Positions 36,361 to 48,050 of a DNA stretch of 64,000 nt are shown in pieces. Both the position numbers and the translations under genes were made by a program. Within the stretch, counting starts at the first letter, position 1. Every line of letters starts with the position of its first letter. The notes below the pieces were generated by a model. It did not search any database. It saw only the letters and a program-made list of their open reading frames with translations, and was not told where the DNA came from. Origin of the DNA: Dysidea avara. Lineage: Eukaryota; Porifera; Demospongiae; Dictyoceratida; Dysideidae. The stretch covers positions 8,432,614-8,496,613 of the forward strand of contig NC_089273.1 of assembly GCF_963678975.1 (NCBI RefSeq), read 5' to 3'.

Positions 36361-38529
36361 TACTAGCCAATACTGTAACAATGCACCCTCTCTGTGTACT
36401 TACTCTGCTGACTATACATGGACTCAGTGAGGATTTCAAACTGGGGATCCTCTTTTGTGATGAACTTCTAATGTCGGAGTTGTTAATATCACTAACTTGG
36501 AAGAGACATACAGTAGCTATTGTTTAGTGATTTAAACAACAATTCTATCACTTATTGCAAATCAACTTATTTGCTCGCCAACACCTTCATGTGTGTTAAG
36601 CATATCTAATAGTAACGGGTGGCTTTTGTATAATGGTATTTTAAGACTTCAAATCTTTCAGAGTTACATGAAAACGCATGCAATGGTAGCTGAAATAATA
36701 TCAAAAGTAACTATTTACCATATTAAGTAGCTACTTCCTTGTATAACACTGATGATACGTAAGTGATGTGCATTTATTTCTTATCATAATTAAAAAGAAC
36801 TCTACATGTGATCTATCTATACAACAATGTGTAATTGATCAGATCATGTGGAACCCCCTTTTCAAGATGCACCACTAGTACACCTTATATGGTAAACACT
36901 TCTACCAGGCATCAATTAGAAGTATCTACACTTACCATCAGGTAATTACTAATTACCATTGTACAGCTACAATTTATAATTGTGTTTTGTAGCTTCAAAT
37001 TGTTCTGCTTCCAAGGCAGCTGCCGATTTCACTGAGCATAAAGTGTGTGTAAGGTATCAATCATATAGGTGGAATACTGTGAATTCCTGCCCTTGAAAAT
37101 CACTGCTTAAAGGTTCTTAGTTCACTATGTTTACTACAGGGTATGCTGCTTTACCATAGTTGTACCAGTTATATCGATAGTAAAATATCAGGATATGGAA
37201 CATATTGTTTCACTAAGTTTACACTCTCAGTTAAACATCAGTGAATGTGGGTTTACTGAAAAACTACTAAAATGAGTAAACTATGAACTGTTCCTTTACT
37301 GGGATATGCCATTCCAGTAAACTAAGAAACTTTAAGCAGTGGATGGGTGTCAATACTCTAATAAAACAGTCAGTAACTCTAATTAAGCATCCGATAAGGT
37401 ATAGCTGACTGTATTACCAGAATACCAGAAACTTTTATTTTACTGTTCATGAGACTTGCTGGTAAACATGAAAGGTAAAGTCATTCATGAGCACAGCTGC
37501 TTGATCGCTACACCATATCACACATAATTGGTAAAATTATATAGAGTATACTACTGCCTTCCCTGCTACTGTACATATACGTATAGTGCTGTGCTCGCAT
37601 AAGGTACATGATAAATGCCATACTTACTATATAGGTTATGTTTGTAAGTGGGGGTGTGTTAGTGTTTAGCATGAGAGATCACTAGGTAGTCTCTAGCACT
37701 TAAAAAAAGCGCCTTGCTCAAATGCTTAGCAAAAAATGGTGTTCTTTATATTTTGTGGTTATGAACAAGCTAGCTAGGAGTTTCTCCTGCTCTGCTTATT
37801 GATATGTATTATTACGTATGTGCATGATTGGTTTAGATCTAACTATTCTGGTATTCTCTCATCATAACTGATCTTGCTGTGACTGAGAAGTGTGCCTGCC
37901 CAATTATAACAGAAACGTTTAACTTTAGCTGGTATTTGTAGATACTGTTTGTGGATTTTTAACAAAAATGCTCTCTAGTCTTTTCTATTACAAATTTGAC
38001 GCTGAAAGACATAGTTTAAAAATTGCTACTACAGTGTGATATCAGGTATACTCATGACTAGACTACAATATCAGTGCTTACTGTATCATATAATAATTGT
38101 TGCAATGGTATATATTGAAAATTGAAATATACGCCACTGCTATCAGCATCCTATAACAGCTGCAGAGATTCATTATAACTGATAACAAATATATATTAAT
38201 ACAGTATTTTCAGGTAATGTTATAGGAATTTACAAATTATAAATATCACTTATTCTTGCCTCAGAGAAACAACGCTACTGGCTTCAGCCTCCTGCAGTAA
38301 CACACACACACACAACACACACACACACACACACACTGTGCTAACATTATAAAAGTATATTCATTTAATTTAATTGGTTAACTAGACAGTAAATAGAAGA
38401 TATCATCAAAAAAACTATGCATATAAAACTGGCCTCAAATGGTAATGATCAGAGGGAATTAATGTTTTGCGTAGTTTTCTTGATATTTTCTAAATGAAGT
38501 GCTCAAGAAATGTGAAAAATTCCATAATT
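36361..38529. other. Gene-poor stretch
   Basis: No supportable gene. Contents are a CTCTAATAAAACAGTCA motif near 37353 and a CA microsatellite at about 38297-38337. A possible tiny exon at about 36993-37050 has splice-like borders but no family support. Confidence 0.4.
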
Positions 38530-39650
38530 CTAGCCTAATAAGGCTAATATATTGCAACATTTTCTTTGGTTTTTTTTTAAGTTTACAATAACACGTAAAG
38601 AGCATATGGCATACATATAAGGATGTCTCTGTAACAGTTTCAAAACAGCAGACCATACCTCTTCAAAACCTCTCAGTCTGATGTTTAAAGCAGTACACGC
38701 CCTTATGTCAGCAATCACACCAAGATAGTTTCTTCTAAATGGATTGAAAGAATTGAATTGATGAGGAGAGTAATATAATGGATCATCATTTAAACAATAG
38801 GAGTGTCAAAAGTTGAACAAAACAGCTGTAGAGGCCCTCTATCTAGGGAATCAAGTAACTTACAAAGTAGGCCAACAGCACTGGCCTCACAGCAAGAGTG
38901 CAGTCAGGTATCCACTCAGTTTCTCAGCCATCCTTTGTATTGCGTCAAATTTAGTTATGTGAGTGGCTGAAGTACCCATAGTAGCAACACTACTGTATTC
39001 AATTTCACATACAGGCCTCACAAAGGATGTAAAAGCAATAGCAAGGCCTTTTGGACCCAGATAATCTCCAACATGGTATAGTGCTCCCATTCTCTGCCGA
39101 CATTCTCTGCTGGTAGCTCTGTGGACGTATGTTTAATCATATATATTATTATACAGCTCCACCTCAATCTACAATCAAAGTAGAACCCTAATATTTTCAT
39201 ATTATCAACCTCTTCGATGGAAAGGGAGTCCATAAATAGAGGGAGATGACACTCAACATCATGCTTCAATTTTAACAGGTTCAAAATTAATTTTCCACAC
39301 CCTACCCCTGGAAAAACACAATTTAAGTCAGCAGTTATCTCTTCAGCAGCTGTTATCCCATCCTCCTTCCTCTTAATCACCTTCACAAGGGATGAGTCAT
39401 CAACATAACGAAACAAGTCACAATGTAAAACCTGTCTAGCAAGGTGATGAATATACAAATTAAACAATATAGGGCTCCAAACACCACCCCGAGGAACATC
39501 AGCTGTAAAGTTCCGCTGAGAAGAAATATCACCACAAATAAACTCTTATTACATAAATAGGAACACAAAAGGCTATAAGCAACCTAACACTCCAAAGATG
39601 TTTCAGTAAGCCAACCCACCATACACTATCAAAGGCCCTGCAATATGTGG
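38530..39650 (-). pseudogene. LINE reverse transcriptase fragment, minus strand
   Basis: A decayed non-LTR retrotransposon. In order on the minus strand: FTADVPRGGVWSPILFNLYI (RT palm), then RYVDDSSLVKV, the YxDD-type catalytic box. Next come a thumb segment with MKILGFYFDCRLRW, YLGPKGLAIAFTSFVRP and DAIQRMAEKLSG. These lie in at least three reading frames, so several frameshifts are present and no enzyme can be made. The endonuclease half is missing. It belongs broadly to the CR1/Jockey-like LINEs; the exact clade is not decided. Confidence 0.8.
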
Positions 39651-40306
39651 CATGCTACACATTCATGATTTGAAAGTTTTGAATTGTGTTATAAGTTTCT
39701 CAGATTTCATTCTTTATACAATCCACAATTGGACACTTACATCCTTACAGGACTACCTAATTACCTTCTGTGACAGTTAACAATTGTTGACCACCTTTTG
39801 CATCACTATTAGAGCCTAATAGAGCAGAGCAGTCAAATACTCTAATAAAGCAGTCGATCTAATGAAGCAGTAAAATACTCTAATAAAGCAGTCAACCTAA
39901 TAAAACAGTTAAATACTCTATAATAAATGTATGTCTATAAACAGTGGTAGTTTCAAATTACTGGCCACTTATCTAAACATGTAAAATTTTCAAAAATTGT
40001 TGGGAATTTTCTGGAACTAACTCCTTAGCTTGGCTGTGCTACATGACCTTTTCCTATACTGTGTTCAATCATATTTGACTCTGAGCTAATATTTTTATCA
40101 TCCCCACTGAGATTACTTCCATGAATGGCCACAATTAGTTCCTGAAAAGGCATTACCTTATAGCTGCACATGCAATGGTTTACATCACCACATAACTCTA
40201 GATAGCACTGTAATGAAGCTCTCATAATTCGCTTTATTTTCATGCAAAAAAATCATGATGAAAGTTTTCATATAATAATATTTTACTTGACTGATTACTC
40301 TATTAG
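39651..40306. other. Gene-poor stretch with CTCTAATAAAG motif cluster
   Basis: At 39809-39925 there are about five closely spaced variants of CTCTAATAGAGCAGTCAA in tandem-like order. No gene was seen. Confidence 0.5.
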
Positions 40307-40654
40307 CTCAATTTGGACCATTTGTTATTGAGACCACCAATGAGTGAAAATCTGACAAGTACTTTGCACGACGCATCATGCAAGTTAAGAATACGTCATC
40401 TAAAGTGAGTACTTCTGTATGTTATGTAGTTGACTGCTATTTGCCACAATGACACAATATTTGTGCCCACTGAACTACACACTACAGCTGATTACTCCTC
40501 TTAGGATTCAACTCCTCGGACCATTAACCAATTCCAGTACTTGTGCTGGCCAGATCACTCCTGTCCATCAGAGGCTTCCTCCATCATGGATATGATTGAG
40601 ATAGTTGAAACTGTACAACGTAAGAGTAAGAATGGAACCATCACTGTCCAGAGT
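40307..40654 (+). pseudogene. Receptor-type tyrosine phosphatase relic
   Basis: Two exon-like pieces, 40307-40404 (donor GTGAGT) and 40505-about 40654 (acceptor TCTTAG). The reading includes QFGPFVIE, YFARRIMQV, then INQFQYLCWPDH and ASSIMDMIEIVETVQRKS, ending at GTITVQ. FQYLxWPDH is the WPD loop of classical PTP domains and the next piece should be the HCSxGxGRTG loop. Instead the sequence turns into STSTFCKK and repeat-like sequence, so the catalytic Cys is absent. The first piece contains a TGA at 40345-40347. It is a broken remnant with no detectable partner exons. Confidence 0.7.
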
Positions 40655-40835
40655 ACTTCAACCTTTTGCAAAAAAATTTCGTGCAAAAAAATTGCATGCG
40701 AAAATTATAGCAAACTACATACAGTAAGGTCATCTGTCTATTTGCATACAAAATGACTTGCTGGGTAAGGTCAGGAAATTTTAGCCCAAAGCTAACTTGA
40801 ATAGACAGGTTTCATTGCATAACCATCATTTCAAC

Positions 40836-41067
40836 ATAGACTGGGCCTGCAAAAATAGGGCATGTGAGCACATAAAATTTGCCTACTTTTTCAAGTTTAT
40901 CGCCCATAGCTTTTTGTGCCAACATGTTTTTACTTTGAAACGTTCAGCAGAGGCTTTATATTACAAGTTGCAGAATGTAATATTTTATTCCAATACTGAG
41001 ATATACCCTGTTGTATGACAGGGTGTAGTTTGTGCCCACATGCCCTATTTTAGTAGGCAATGGTAAC
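40836..41067 (+). mobile_element. 250 bp MITE, copy d
   Basis: Diverged member of the family at 13666, with ends CTGGGCCTGC and GTAGGCAATGGTAACA. The terminal bases are less well preserved. Confidence 0.7.
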
Positions 41068-41454
41068 AAATACAAAGCCTAAAACATTCCTTCCTACCAA
41101 CCCGGGGTAACATTTGTAGCCTTTCATGTCTACACATAGGAACTTGCACAAGTACAGCATAACAGCACTACAAGGAGGCACACTTACCTAACATAGTGGG
41201 CACACATCAACTCAATTTGCTACTGTAGACCTAGATTTCTATCATCAAGGGTCCTTTTATTATGGGCTCTTGCTATTATTAAACCAATCAAATTTCAAGT
41301 TATATTAGTATGCAGGCCAACACCACATATGAAATCAGAAACTTTAGACTTTTTGATTTATTGAGTCTCCTGATGATGTTAGAGAATTACAGAAAGATAT
41401 TGATGCACCCTTTTGTTGGTCAAAGCTATGGCTTCTATTATTTAATATTACAAA
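41068..41454. other. Short gene-free stretch
   Basis: No domain or repeat was recognised. It may contain further decayed LINE sequence. Confidence 0.3.
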
Positions 41455-41660
41455 GTGTAAGGTCCTCCACATTGGTTCAAGCCACTATCAGGTTCCCTAC
41501 ATACTGAACAGCATAATAATATTATTGAAACCGTCAGTAATATGAGAGATCTTGGTATACAAATTGACACCCAATTAAAGTTCCATCAACAGACAACTGA
41601 TGCCGTGTCAAAGGAGAACCGAGTACTGTCTGTAATCAACAAGTCTTTTGAATATTTGAC

Positions 41661-42468
41661 TAGGCCTGTGGGAATTATGCTTCAAATTTCCATCATTATT
41701 CTATGCTGAATTGCTCCTAAAATTTCATCAATATGTTCATTTTTATTCTTTTTATGATTCTGGCTTCATCATTATTCCTCACTCAATTACAGTTAAGTAG
41801 TTAAACACCAAAACAAAGCAAAACAGTCAATCTAACACATGCAAAAAGTCTAGCAAAACATTGCATACTAATTTCTTAATTATTATTATAATATATAACT
41901 GTCAATAACTGCATTATTATACACATATATACTGCATTATTATACACATATAGCTAGCTAATTTAGCTTTTTTCTTAAGGATTTACAGCACAAGTGCTGA
42001 AGGTCTGTAGGACACCTGATCCTACAGCCTGCTCTTCATTAACAAACAAACAAACAAACACATTAACTTTATTAAGTATGTTTGAAAAGATGAAGAAAAA
42101 AGGAAAACATCCATGACTGGACCTGGGAAGGCTCGAACCTGCAGCCATCTGATTTGCTCATAGGTAAAGTTCAACAACTATTATACTGCAGCATTAATAA
42201 GGGCACCTCTATGTAGTCTTGTAATGAACTTAATTAATTTTGCTGCTGGGAGTTTAAAGAAGACTTCAACAGTGAAAAGGCTCACTCAGATGCTGCTGAT
42301 AATGACTGCTATGTATTGTTTTCTGTTACTTAGTTTGTCTGGTGTTAGTTGAATGTGCTGATTATTCATGTACTATTCTCATTTATTGGTAATATTCCCA
42401 AATTATGCTAGAATAATTCCAGTATACCTTCTGCAATCAAAATTCCCAAAATTATTCCCACAGACCTA
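41661..42468. mobile_element. hAT-like MITE of the TAGGCCTG family, with nested SINE
   Basis: Begins TAGGCCTGTGGGAATTATGC and ends ATTATTCCCACAGACCTA (inverted match). It is flanked on both sides by the exact 8 bp duplication TATTTGAC (41653-41660 and 42469-42476), the duplication length of hAT transposons. It carries the second SINE copy inside. Confidence 0.88.
41982..42160 (-). mobile_element. tRNA-related SINE, copy 2
   Basis: Shares with 2475-2660 the core ATTTACAGCACAAGTGCTGA and the B-box-like GCAGGTTCGAGCC on the minus strand. An AAAC microsatellite (about 42040-42060) interrupts the middle. Confidence 0.55.
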
Positions 42469-42740
42469 TATTTGACCATCAACACACTACCAGTTCTTTA
42501 CAAGACTTAGGTGCATCCAATCTTGGAAATTTAGCATGGGGACCCTTCTATATATCCAAGACATCAAGAGAGTATAAAGAGTACAAAGATAAGCCACTAA
42601 AATTAATCCATCATTAGCTGCCATGATTCCTTATCTAGACAGATTAGATACATTAAATTTACCATTATTACAATTCAGACGGAGAGAGGAGATATGATCT
42701 TTAGAATGTAATCCCAACAGCAATATATAAACTAACCTGT

Positions 42741-42910
42741 GACCTTCTTCATTCAGTAAAACAATAAACTATTTTCTTCTCAAAGTCCACAACTTGTCTA
42801 TATGCTTTGGCTCACTTTACAGAACTAAAACCCACTATTGATCCTATGAAGTGTCACTATATTAAAGCAGAGGAGATCACATGGTTTCATCAAAGAAACT
42901 GGATAATTTC
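42741..42910. other. Spacer
   Basis: Tail of the LINE remnant, with no other feature. Confidence 0.3.
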
Positions 42911-43020
42911 TGAGAATGCTTAGAATGCATTAATGAAAATAGGAGGTAAGTTATATCCCTCCTAGGAGGGGATATAACTTGTATATACTACCTCCATTTC
43001 TCATTAATGCATTCCTGAGC
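42911..43020. repeat. Palindrome, about 110 bp
   Basis: The arms include AATGCATTAATGA...AGGAGGTA and its complement, meeting at CCCTCCTAGGAGGG near 42963. It is a foldback repeat. Confidence 0.7.
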
Positions 43021-43245
43021 ACTGATAGCAGTGCTATTATACCACTTATACACCTTCTATTCCCTTTGAAGTGAGGTGTGATAGTGGTATATATACGTTA
43101 CATTTATATTTGGTCTCTCAGCAGTGACTTGTCATTGCTCTTACATTATCCACAATCAAAATTCACATGGTCCCATATAAATACGCTCGCGAAACTTTCC
43201 TGCAGTTTCCCACACTTGCAGGTGAGTCACCCAAGTGGAATATAT

Positions 43246-43368
43246 TAGTTGTAACATGGGCACGAGTGATTTGCTTGAAATATATACACGAGCACAACGG
43301 CTGCGGCTTCATGTTCGTGCATATATTTCAGAAGGCAAATCACTCGTGCCCATGTTACAACTACTATA
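43246..43368. repeat. Palindrome, about 120 bp
   Basis: The arms GTTGTAACATGGGCACGAGT and complement continue inward as GATTTGC and ATATATNCACGA, around a loop of about 16 bp with GGCTGCGGC. Open frames on both strands here are palindrome artefacts. Confidence 0.85.
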
Positions 43369-43724
43369 TGCAAATCTCTTTTCCTGTAATTAGATTGTAA
43401 ATTGACATTTACACATTCAGATAAATTATAATCATTCAATAATTTCTTTATAATAAAAATTAATGTTTTATTGTCTTGTCTAAAATAAATGCATACATAA
43501 AGGATGTTTTGGTATACAAAAAATTAAATAATGAACTAAATAGGTATAGTTTTTTAATTACACATAATGTCGATGCATTGAAAAATTCATATAAATTAGA
43601 GCATAATATTATGTAGCTATACTAGACATTTGCTATAATAATAATTACTGTATTAGTCCACATGAACAAAAGGTGTTCAATGAGAGTAGCTACAGTATAT
43701 ACAACCGAGATGCATGTTCATTTA
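43369..43724. other. 3' flank of the NLR gene
   Basis: AT-rich. On the minus strand AATAAA overlaps the bases just after the stop codon, and others follow downstream. The real cleavage site cannot be chosen. Confidence 0.4.
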
Positions 43725-44996
43725 TTATCCGAAGTTTGAAAATATCAACTTGTTAGTTTCTTTTCTATTTCTGTTTATCATCTCCACTTTCTGATCAATA
43801 TCTGCTTTTATTCGCAAATTAGTAATATTTGGTACCCTAATGTTTTTCAAGCTTGAAGCATTTGATAGCTGTTTGAATACAACTTCCTTTATAGTTGCAT
43901 AACTAAGGGGATTATTGTTTATTAAAAGTACTTTAAGTGTAGAATGATATGCAAGTGAAGACGCTGCCAATTGTCTGGCTGCAGAATCCTCTATATTGTT
44001 GTAACTTACATTAAGAACTTTAAGTGCGGTACTCCTTGACAATGTACGAAAAATTTTATCTGCACCTGAAGTTTGCAGCATGGTGCCTCTTAAGTCTAAC
44101 ACTTCAAGTGATGGGTTCTGGTTTATAACTTGACATATTTCAATAACAGCTTTCTGATCCACAGTACCACTCTCCCTCAGTGTCAATTCTTTTAAGAACT
44201 TGGTGGATTTCAAAGATGCCACGATTGCTGCTAAACCAGCTTCAAATTCATTTTGTGACACATTCACCACCTCCAGTTTCTGCTTATCTTTTAAAGCACT
44301 GGCTAATTCATAAGCTGCTATAATAGAGTTAATTCCATTGTTGTTTATGTTGAAGACTTTCAAATTGTGATGGTGCTTTTGTAAAGCTTTGCAAAGTTTA
44401 ATACATCCTAAACTCTCCAACATGTTTTGTGAAACATCTAAAATCTCTAGTGAGGTGTTGCTTTTCAAAATTGCAGAAATATCATTTGATGCTCTTACCT
44501 GTATGTTATTGGAACTCACATCTAATACTTTTAAGGAGTAAATGTTCTGTAGAGCACTTGCGATGTCACTCATTCCTTTAGCTTCAAGAGCATTCCTTGA
44601 AATCCTTACTTCTGAAAGGTTCGTTTTGCTATTAAGCATAGAAGATAATCCAGGTGCTGCATCTGGGTTTATAAAATTGTTGTGTAAGTCTAACACTTTT
44701 AACATTGTATTTTCATTAAGGGATTTTGAAATAGCTAAAGCTCCTTGTGATGAAATTTTATTTGCACCCAGATCCAAAACTTCTAGGCAAGTTTTGTTTA
44801 TTAGGCTATAGGCTATGACCTCTGCTGCGTCATCATCGATACCGTTTCTGTTCAAAATAAGTGACCTCAGATTTTGGATATCTTTTATGCCCTTAGCAAA
44901 CTCCTTCACTCCAATGGAACCAAACTTGTTTTGGGAAACATCTATCACTTGCAATAGTGGTGACACTCTTATGGTAGATACAAGACTGTCCACAAA
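43725..44996 (-). pseudogene. NLR leucine-rich repeats beyond an in-frame TGA
   Basis: About 424 codons in exactly the same frame as the NACHT part, beginning FVDSLVSTI right after the TGA at 44997-44999. It encodes about 13 consecutive ribonuclease-inhibitor-type LRRs of 28-29 residues (LQVIDVSQN, LEVLDLGAN, LKVLDLHNN, LEILDVSQN, LKVLNVSYN and others) and then a short C-terminal tail before TAA. A GTG begins the longest frame here, but no separate gene start is expected. It is the natural continuation of the NLR, cut off by one nonsense codon. The absence of other lesions suggests that the stop is recent, polymorphic, a base error, or read through. Confidence 0.8.
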
Positions 44997-47491
44997 TCAC
45001 TCATCTTTTAAAGAACAGTTTGGAATTTTCATAACCGTTGCATTTAGTTTCAAATACTTTACAATCTCTAAGTATGTGGATTGCCTAGCATGTATTTTGA
45101 TATCAGACATGATGATCATCTTAGTGGTGCTGCTGGCAGACAAGCTATTGACCAGATTATCTACTGCAGTTTCACACAGACTGGGCTCAATGAGAGAGAA
45201 ATTTGATAAACATTTTAACGAAGACAATGCAGTAGTAAAGAAATTTACCATTGGTTTCTGTACACCAATCTGAGAAAACTGCAAAGTCACAAGATTTGTA
45301 TTCTTAACTAATAAGTTTAAAATATCTTCTAGATGCTTTACATTAACTGGACAGTTATACATGCTGAACTTGGTCAACTCACACTTGGTACTGTACAATC
45401 CTATGACTGTAGTAATGTGATCCCCTAGCACACTGTTTACATATAAATGACAAGTACCAACGATTTTTAATGAAGGAAAACTGCTAATGCTTTGTTCAAT
45501 GTAATCTGCTGCATCAGCAGAAATCTTATTACCATCCATTAATAGTAGCTTCAGACATGTATCATCAGGCAAATATGATATAAGTGACTTAGCTCCTGCA
45601 TCTCCTAGCTCATTATTTGAAATGTATAGTTCTTCTGTTTTGCAAGATTTCACTAAGTCTGCTACAGCACCTGCGCAAATTTCTGAAAGCTGATTGCCAG
45701 AAAGGTTCATGATTTTTATGCATACTTTGGATTGTCTGTTTGAAAACAGTGCTCTCCATAAATCACGAAGACCATGGTCGTTGATATGACAGCTTGAGAT
45801 ATCTAATTTCTCCCACTTTTCCATATACGAATAAGTTAAAAAGAAACCAAGAGTAATAACATTATTAGGAGAAAGAGTTCTTTTACTCAGATCTATTTGT
45901 TTCTTCTGCACTGACTCACTTACAGCTTTGCACATGGTTTCATCTTGTGCTTCCTTAAAACACTGAAACAAATAAAGACACTTTATTTTATCTTGCAATA
46001 TCTTAGGTGAAATGTAAAACTCTTTAATTTTAAACAGTTTACTGGTAAGGGAAAACTGGTTACCGGACAGGAAATGCTTAAAAGCAAAAACTTTACCTTT
46101 AGTAATGCCCACATATATGATCCAAGTGTTCAGGTATCTTTCATTCCAGAATGTATCTCTGAGAAGATTCAACTGTTTATCATCAGGTAATGATTGTATG
46201 TAATATGCTGCGAGGTACTCTTGGACTGATGAATGAATGAAATTGAAAGACAGGGTCTTTCCATTTGTAGTAAAGTGCTGTGTGGCTTGTAACAAGCCAA
46301 ACCCATGGACTGTTGCACAATTTTCAGTAATCTCTGGGTACACTCTTTGAACCTCTTCCAAACCAAAAACCATGTGATCTTTCTTTAATGTATCATATGA
46401 AAATTGTCCCAGTTTCTGTTTGATGGAATCAATAGATGAATCCTTCTTCTGAACTTCCTTGTGCGTTTTCACATCTTTTTCAATGTGAAGTTTAATGGTC
46501 AAGTCAACAAATTTTTCATAGAACTCTGTACGAGATCGAGGGAGATTATTCTTTGTAAACAAAAAGAGTAGGATGGTCATGTACAATGGAATATAGCACA
46601 TACTACTAACAGTAGGATGACTATCAAAGTATTGCTTCAGATTTGTAGTGTCATCTGGTTTGTTTGCCAATGCTTGTTGAATGTATTCTTGCCTATCATT
46701 GTTTGTAAAGCCTATTATTTCTTTTCGACAGTCTGCAAACTGACATACAGATCCATATGTGAATGAGCGAGATGTTATAACTATGTCACATTTGCGTAAT
46801 CGTTGGCGACTAATCAACTGGGAAATCAAACAATCACCCGGTAGCTCTACAGACAGTTCATTGTATCCATCTATTAAAATTACGAGAGTTGCTCCTTCTC
46901 TTTCCTTTATGTACTGATAGATCTCGTCAATTGTCTCTTCACATTCAAGATGGCAGCAGTATTTAATTAGATCTTTAACTTCTTTTAGAACTTGAATTCT
47001 TTGCTCATGAGCACGTAAAAGAAATAGAAATTTCTTTGTAGAAAGAATCTGATCTTGAGACCACTGGTAAGCAATTTCTTTGCACAAGTACGTTTTACCA
47101 ATACCAGGAGGTCCATCAATTAATATGACTTGTGGTGAAGACATACCTTCATTGTCATGGAATATATCTGCAATAGCTTTAGTTACATTATTTTGTGATA
47201 AATATGCTGCTATTTCTATTGAATTGATGCTCAATTGTCTCAGTGATACAGGACGCAAACTATCAGGTAATTTTGGGATAGTATTGATATTCCCTTTGCA
47301 TTTCAATGCAGCCATCACATTGATCTCTTGCTTGGACTTTCCTTTAGGTGTATTTTTATGATGGACTAATGCAATACTATTAAAGAATTTAGGCTTATCT
47401 GGCCATAGGAGCCATTTTTCTTCACCTCCAGTAAATTGTGTGTCTTTGTAAAGTTCCTTTAGGTAATTTGTTGTTTTCTGTATTTCAACAC
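44997..47491 (-). CDS. NLR: NACHT domain and first LRRs
   Basis: The main exon of a cytosolic pattern-recognition receptor. It starts after TTCCGCAG at 47492 with a split codon and ends at TGA 44997-44999. Upstream of the NACHT is a linker with FFNSIALVHHK, a segment typical of sponge NLRs. The NACHT has Walker A GPPGIGKT, Walker B LVILIDGYNEL (the usual DGxDE reads DGYNE), sensor DIVITSRS, and a C-terminal helical part with SVQEYLAAYYI. LRRs begin with MNLSGNQL and ELYISNNEL. NLRs bind nucleotide, oligomerise on sensing microbial or danger signals, and signal through the N-terminal domain. If the TGA is real, the product keeps Death and NACHT but loses most LRRs. An internal ATG lies at 47313-47315, but the upstream coding sequence and splice phase argue against it as the start. 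Confidence 0.85.
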
Positions 47492-47737
47492 CTGCGGAAT
47501 GTTACTGTAATAATGACAAGTATAACTACTTAACTGTGGGATATGTACACAAACACATGGGCCAAAAATTAGCTAGCTAACTAATTGTAGTTCTATGCAT
47601 TGAAATTATTAACAAGTACAAGAAAAAAATAGGAATTTTAAATTAAACTAGAGTTGGGACAATGTAGTGCCTCAACAAAAAGTAGCTGGATCCAGTACTA
47701 TAGCTACTATGTATTGTATTGTCAAATTACTGTAAAG
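47492..47737. other. Start of NLR intron sequence
   Basis: Intron next to the acceptor TTCCGCAG (minus strand). Nothing else was seen. Confidence 0.4.
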
Positions 47738-48050
47738 CAGCGGCGGAGGAAGTAGTTGATATGAGGGGGGCTCTGCTGGGCTGACCCAGACTTATTTCTG
47801 TAGTTTGGTAAGGTGAGACCAAAAAAAAAAAAATGGCTACCATTTCTAGCTGATAAACTACATAAAAATCCTTACATAGCTTGCTACACACTGACTACTT
47901 TATTAGAGTGACTGCTCTATTAGAGTATCTCGATCTTTATATCACGGTTTTCAGCCCCACTCCAAGAAAGGTAATTTCGGTGTGATATTATTCTGAGGGG
48001 TGGCTTAAGCCCCCTAGCCCCCCCCCCCCCCCCCCTTTCCGCCGCCTATG
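47738..48050. mobile_element. hAT-type MITE, 313 bp
   Basis: Begins CAGCGGCGGAGGAAG and ends TTTCCGCCGCCTATG. It is flanked by the exact 8 bp duplication CTGTAAAG (47730-47737 and 48051-48058). The interior has an A run, a C run and two CTCTATTAGAG-type motifs. Confidence 0.9.

Larger units (their letters stand above)
41455..42740 (+). pseudogene. LINE thumb-domain fragment, split by a hAT-like insertion
   Basis: Plus-strand remnant of an RT thumb region. It reads MRDLGIQIDTQLKFHQQT and then AVSKENRVLSVINKSFEYL before 41660. After 42469 it continues TLPVLYKT, HPILE and LPYLDRLDTLNLPLLQFRR. This is the order expected in CR1/L2-type LINEs. Stops and frameshifts are frequent. The insertion at 41661-42468 separates the halves. 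Confidence 0.75.

Noticed and set aside
38297..38337. CA-repeat block considered as a CRISPR-like or regulatory array
   Set aside because: It is a plain dinucleotide microsatellite.
43167..43439. Mirror-image open frames with WARVICL on both strands
   Set aside because: They come from the 120 bp palindrome and are not a gene pair.
44815..45273. Plus-strand 152-codon frame antisense to the NLR
   Set aside because: It is a shadow of the LRR coding sequence, with no domain of its own.
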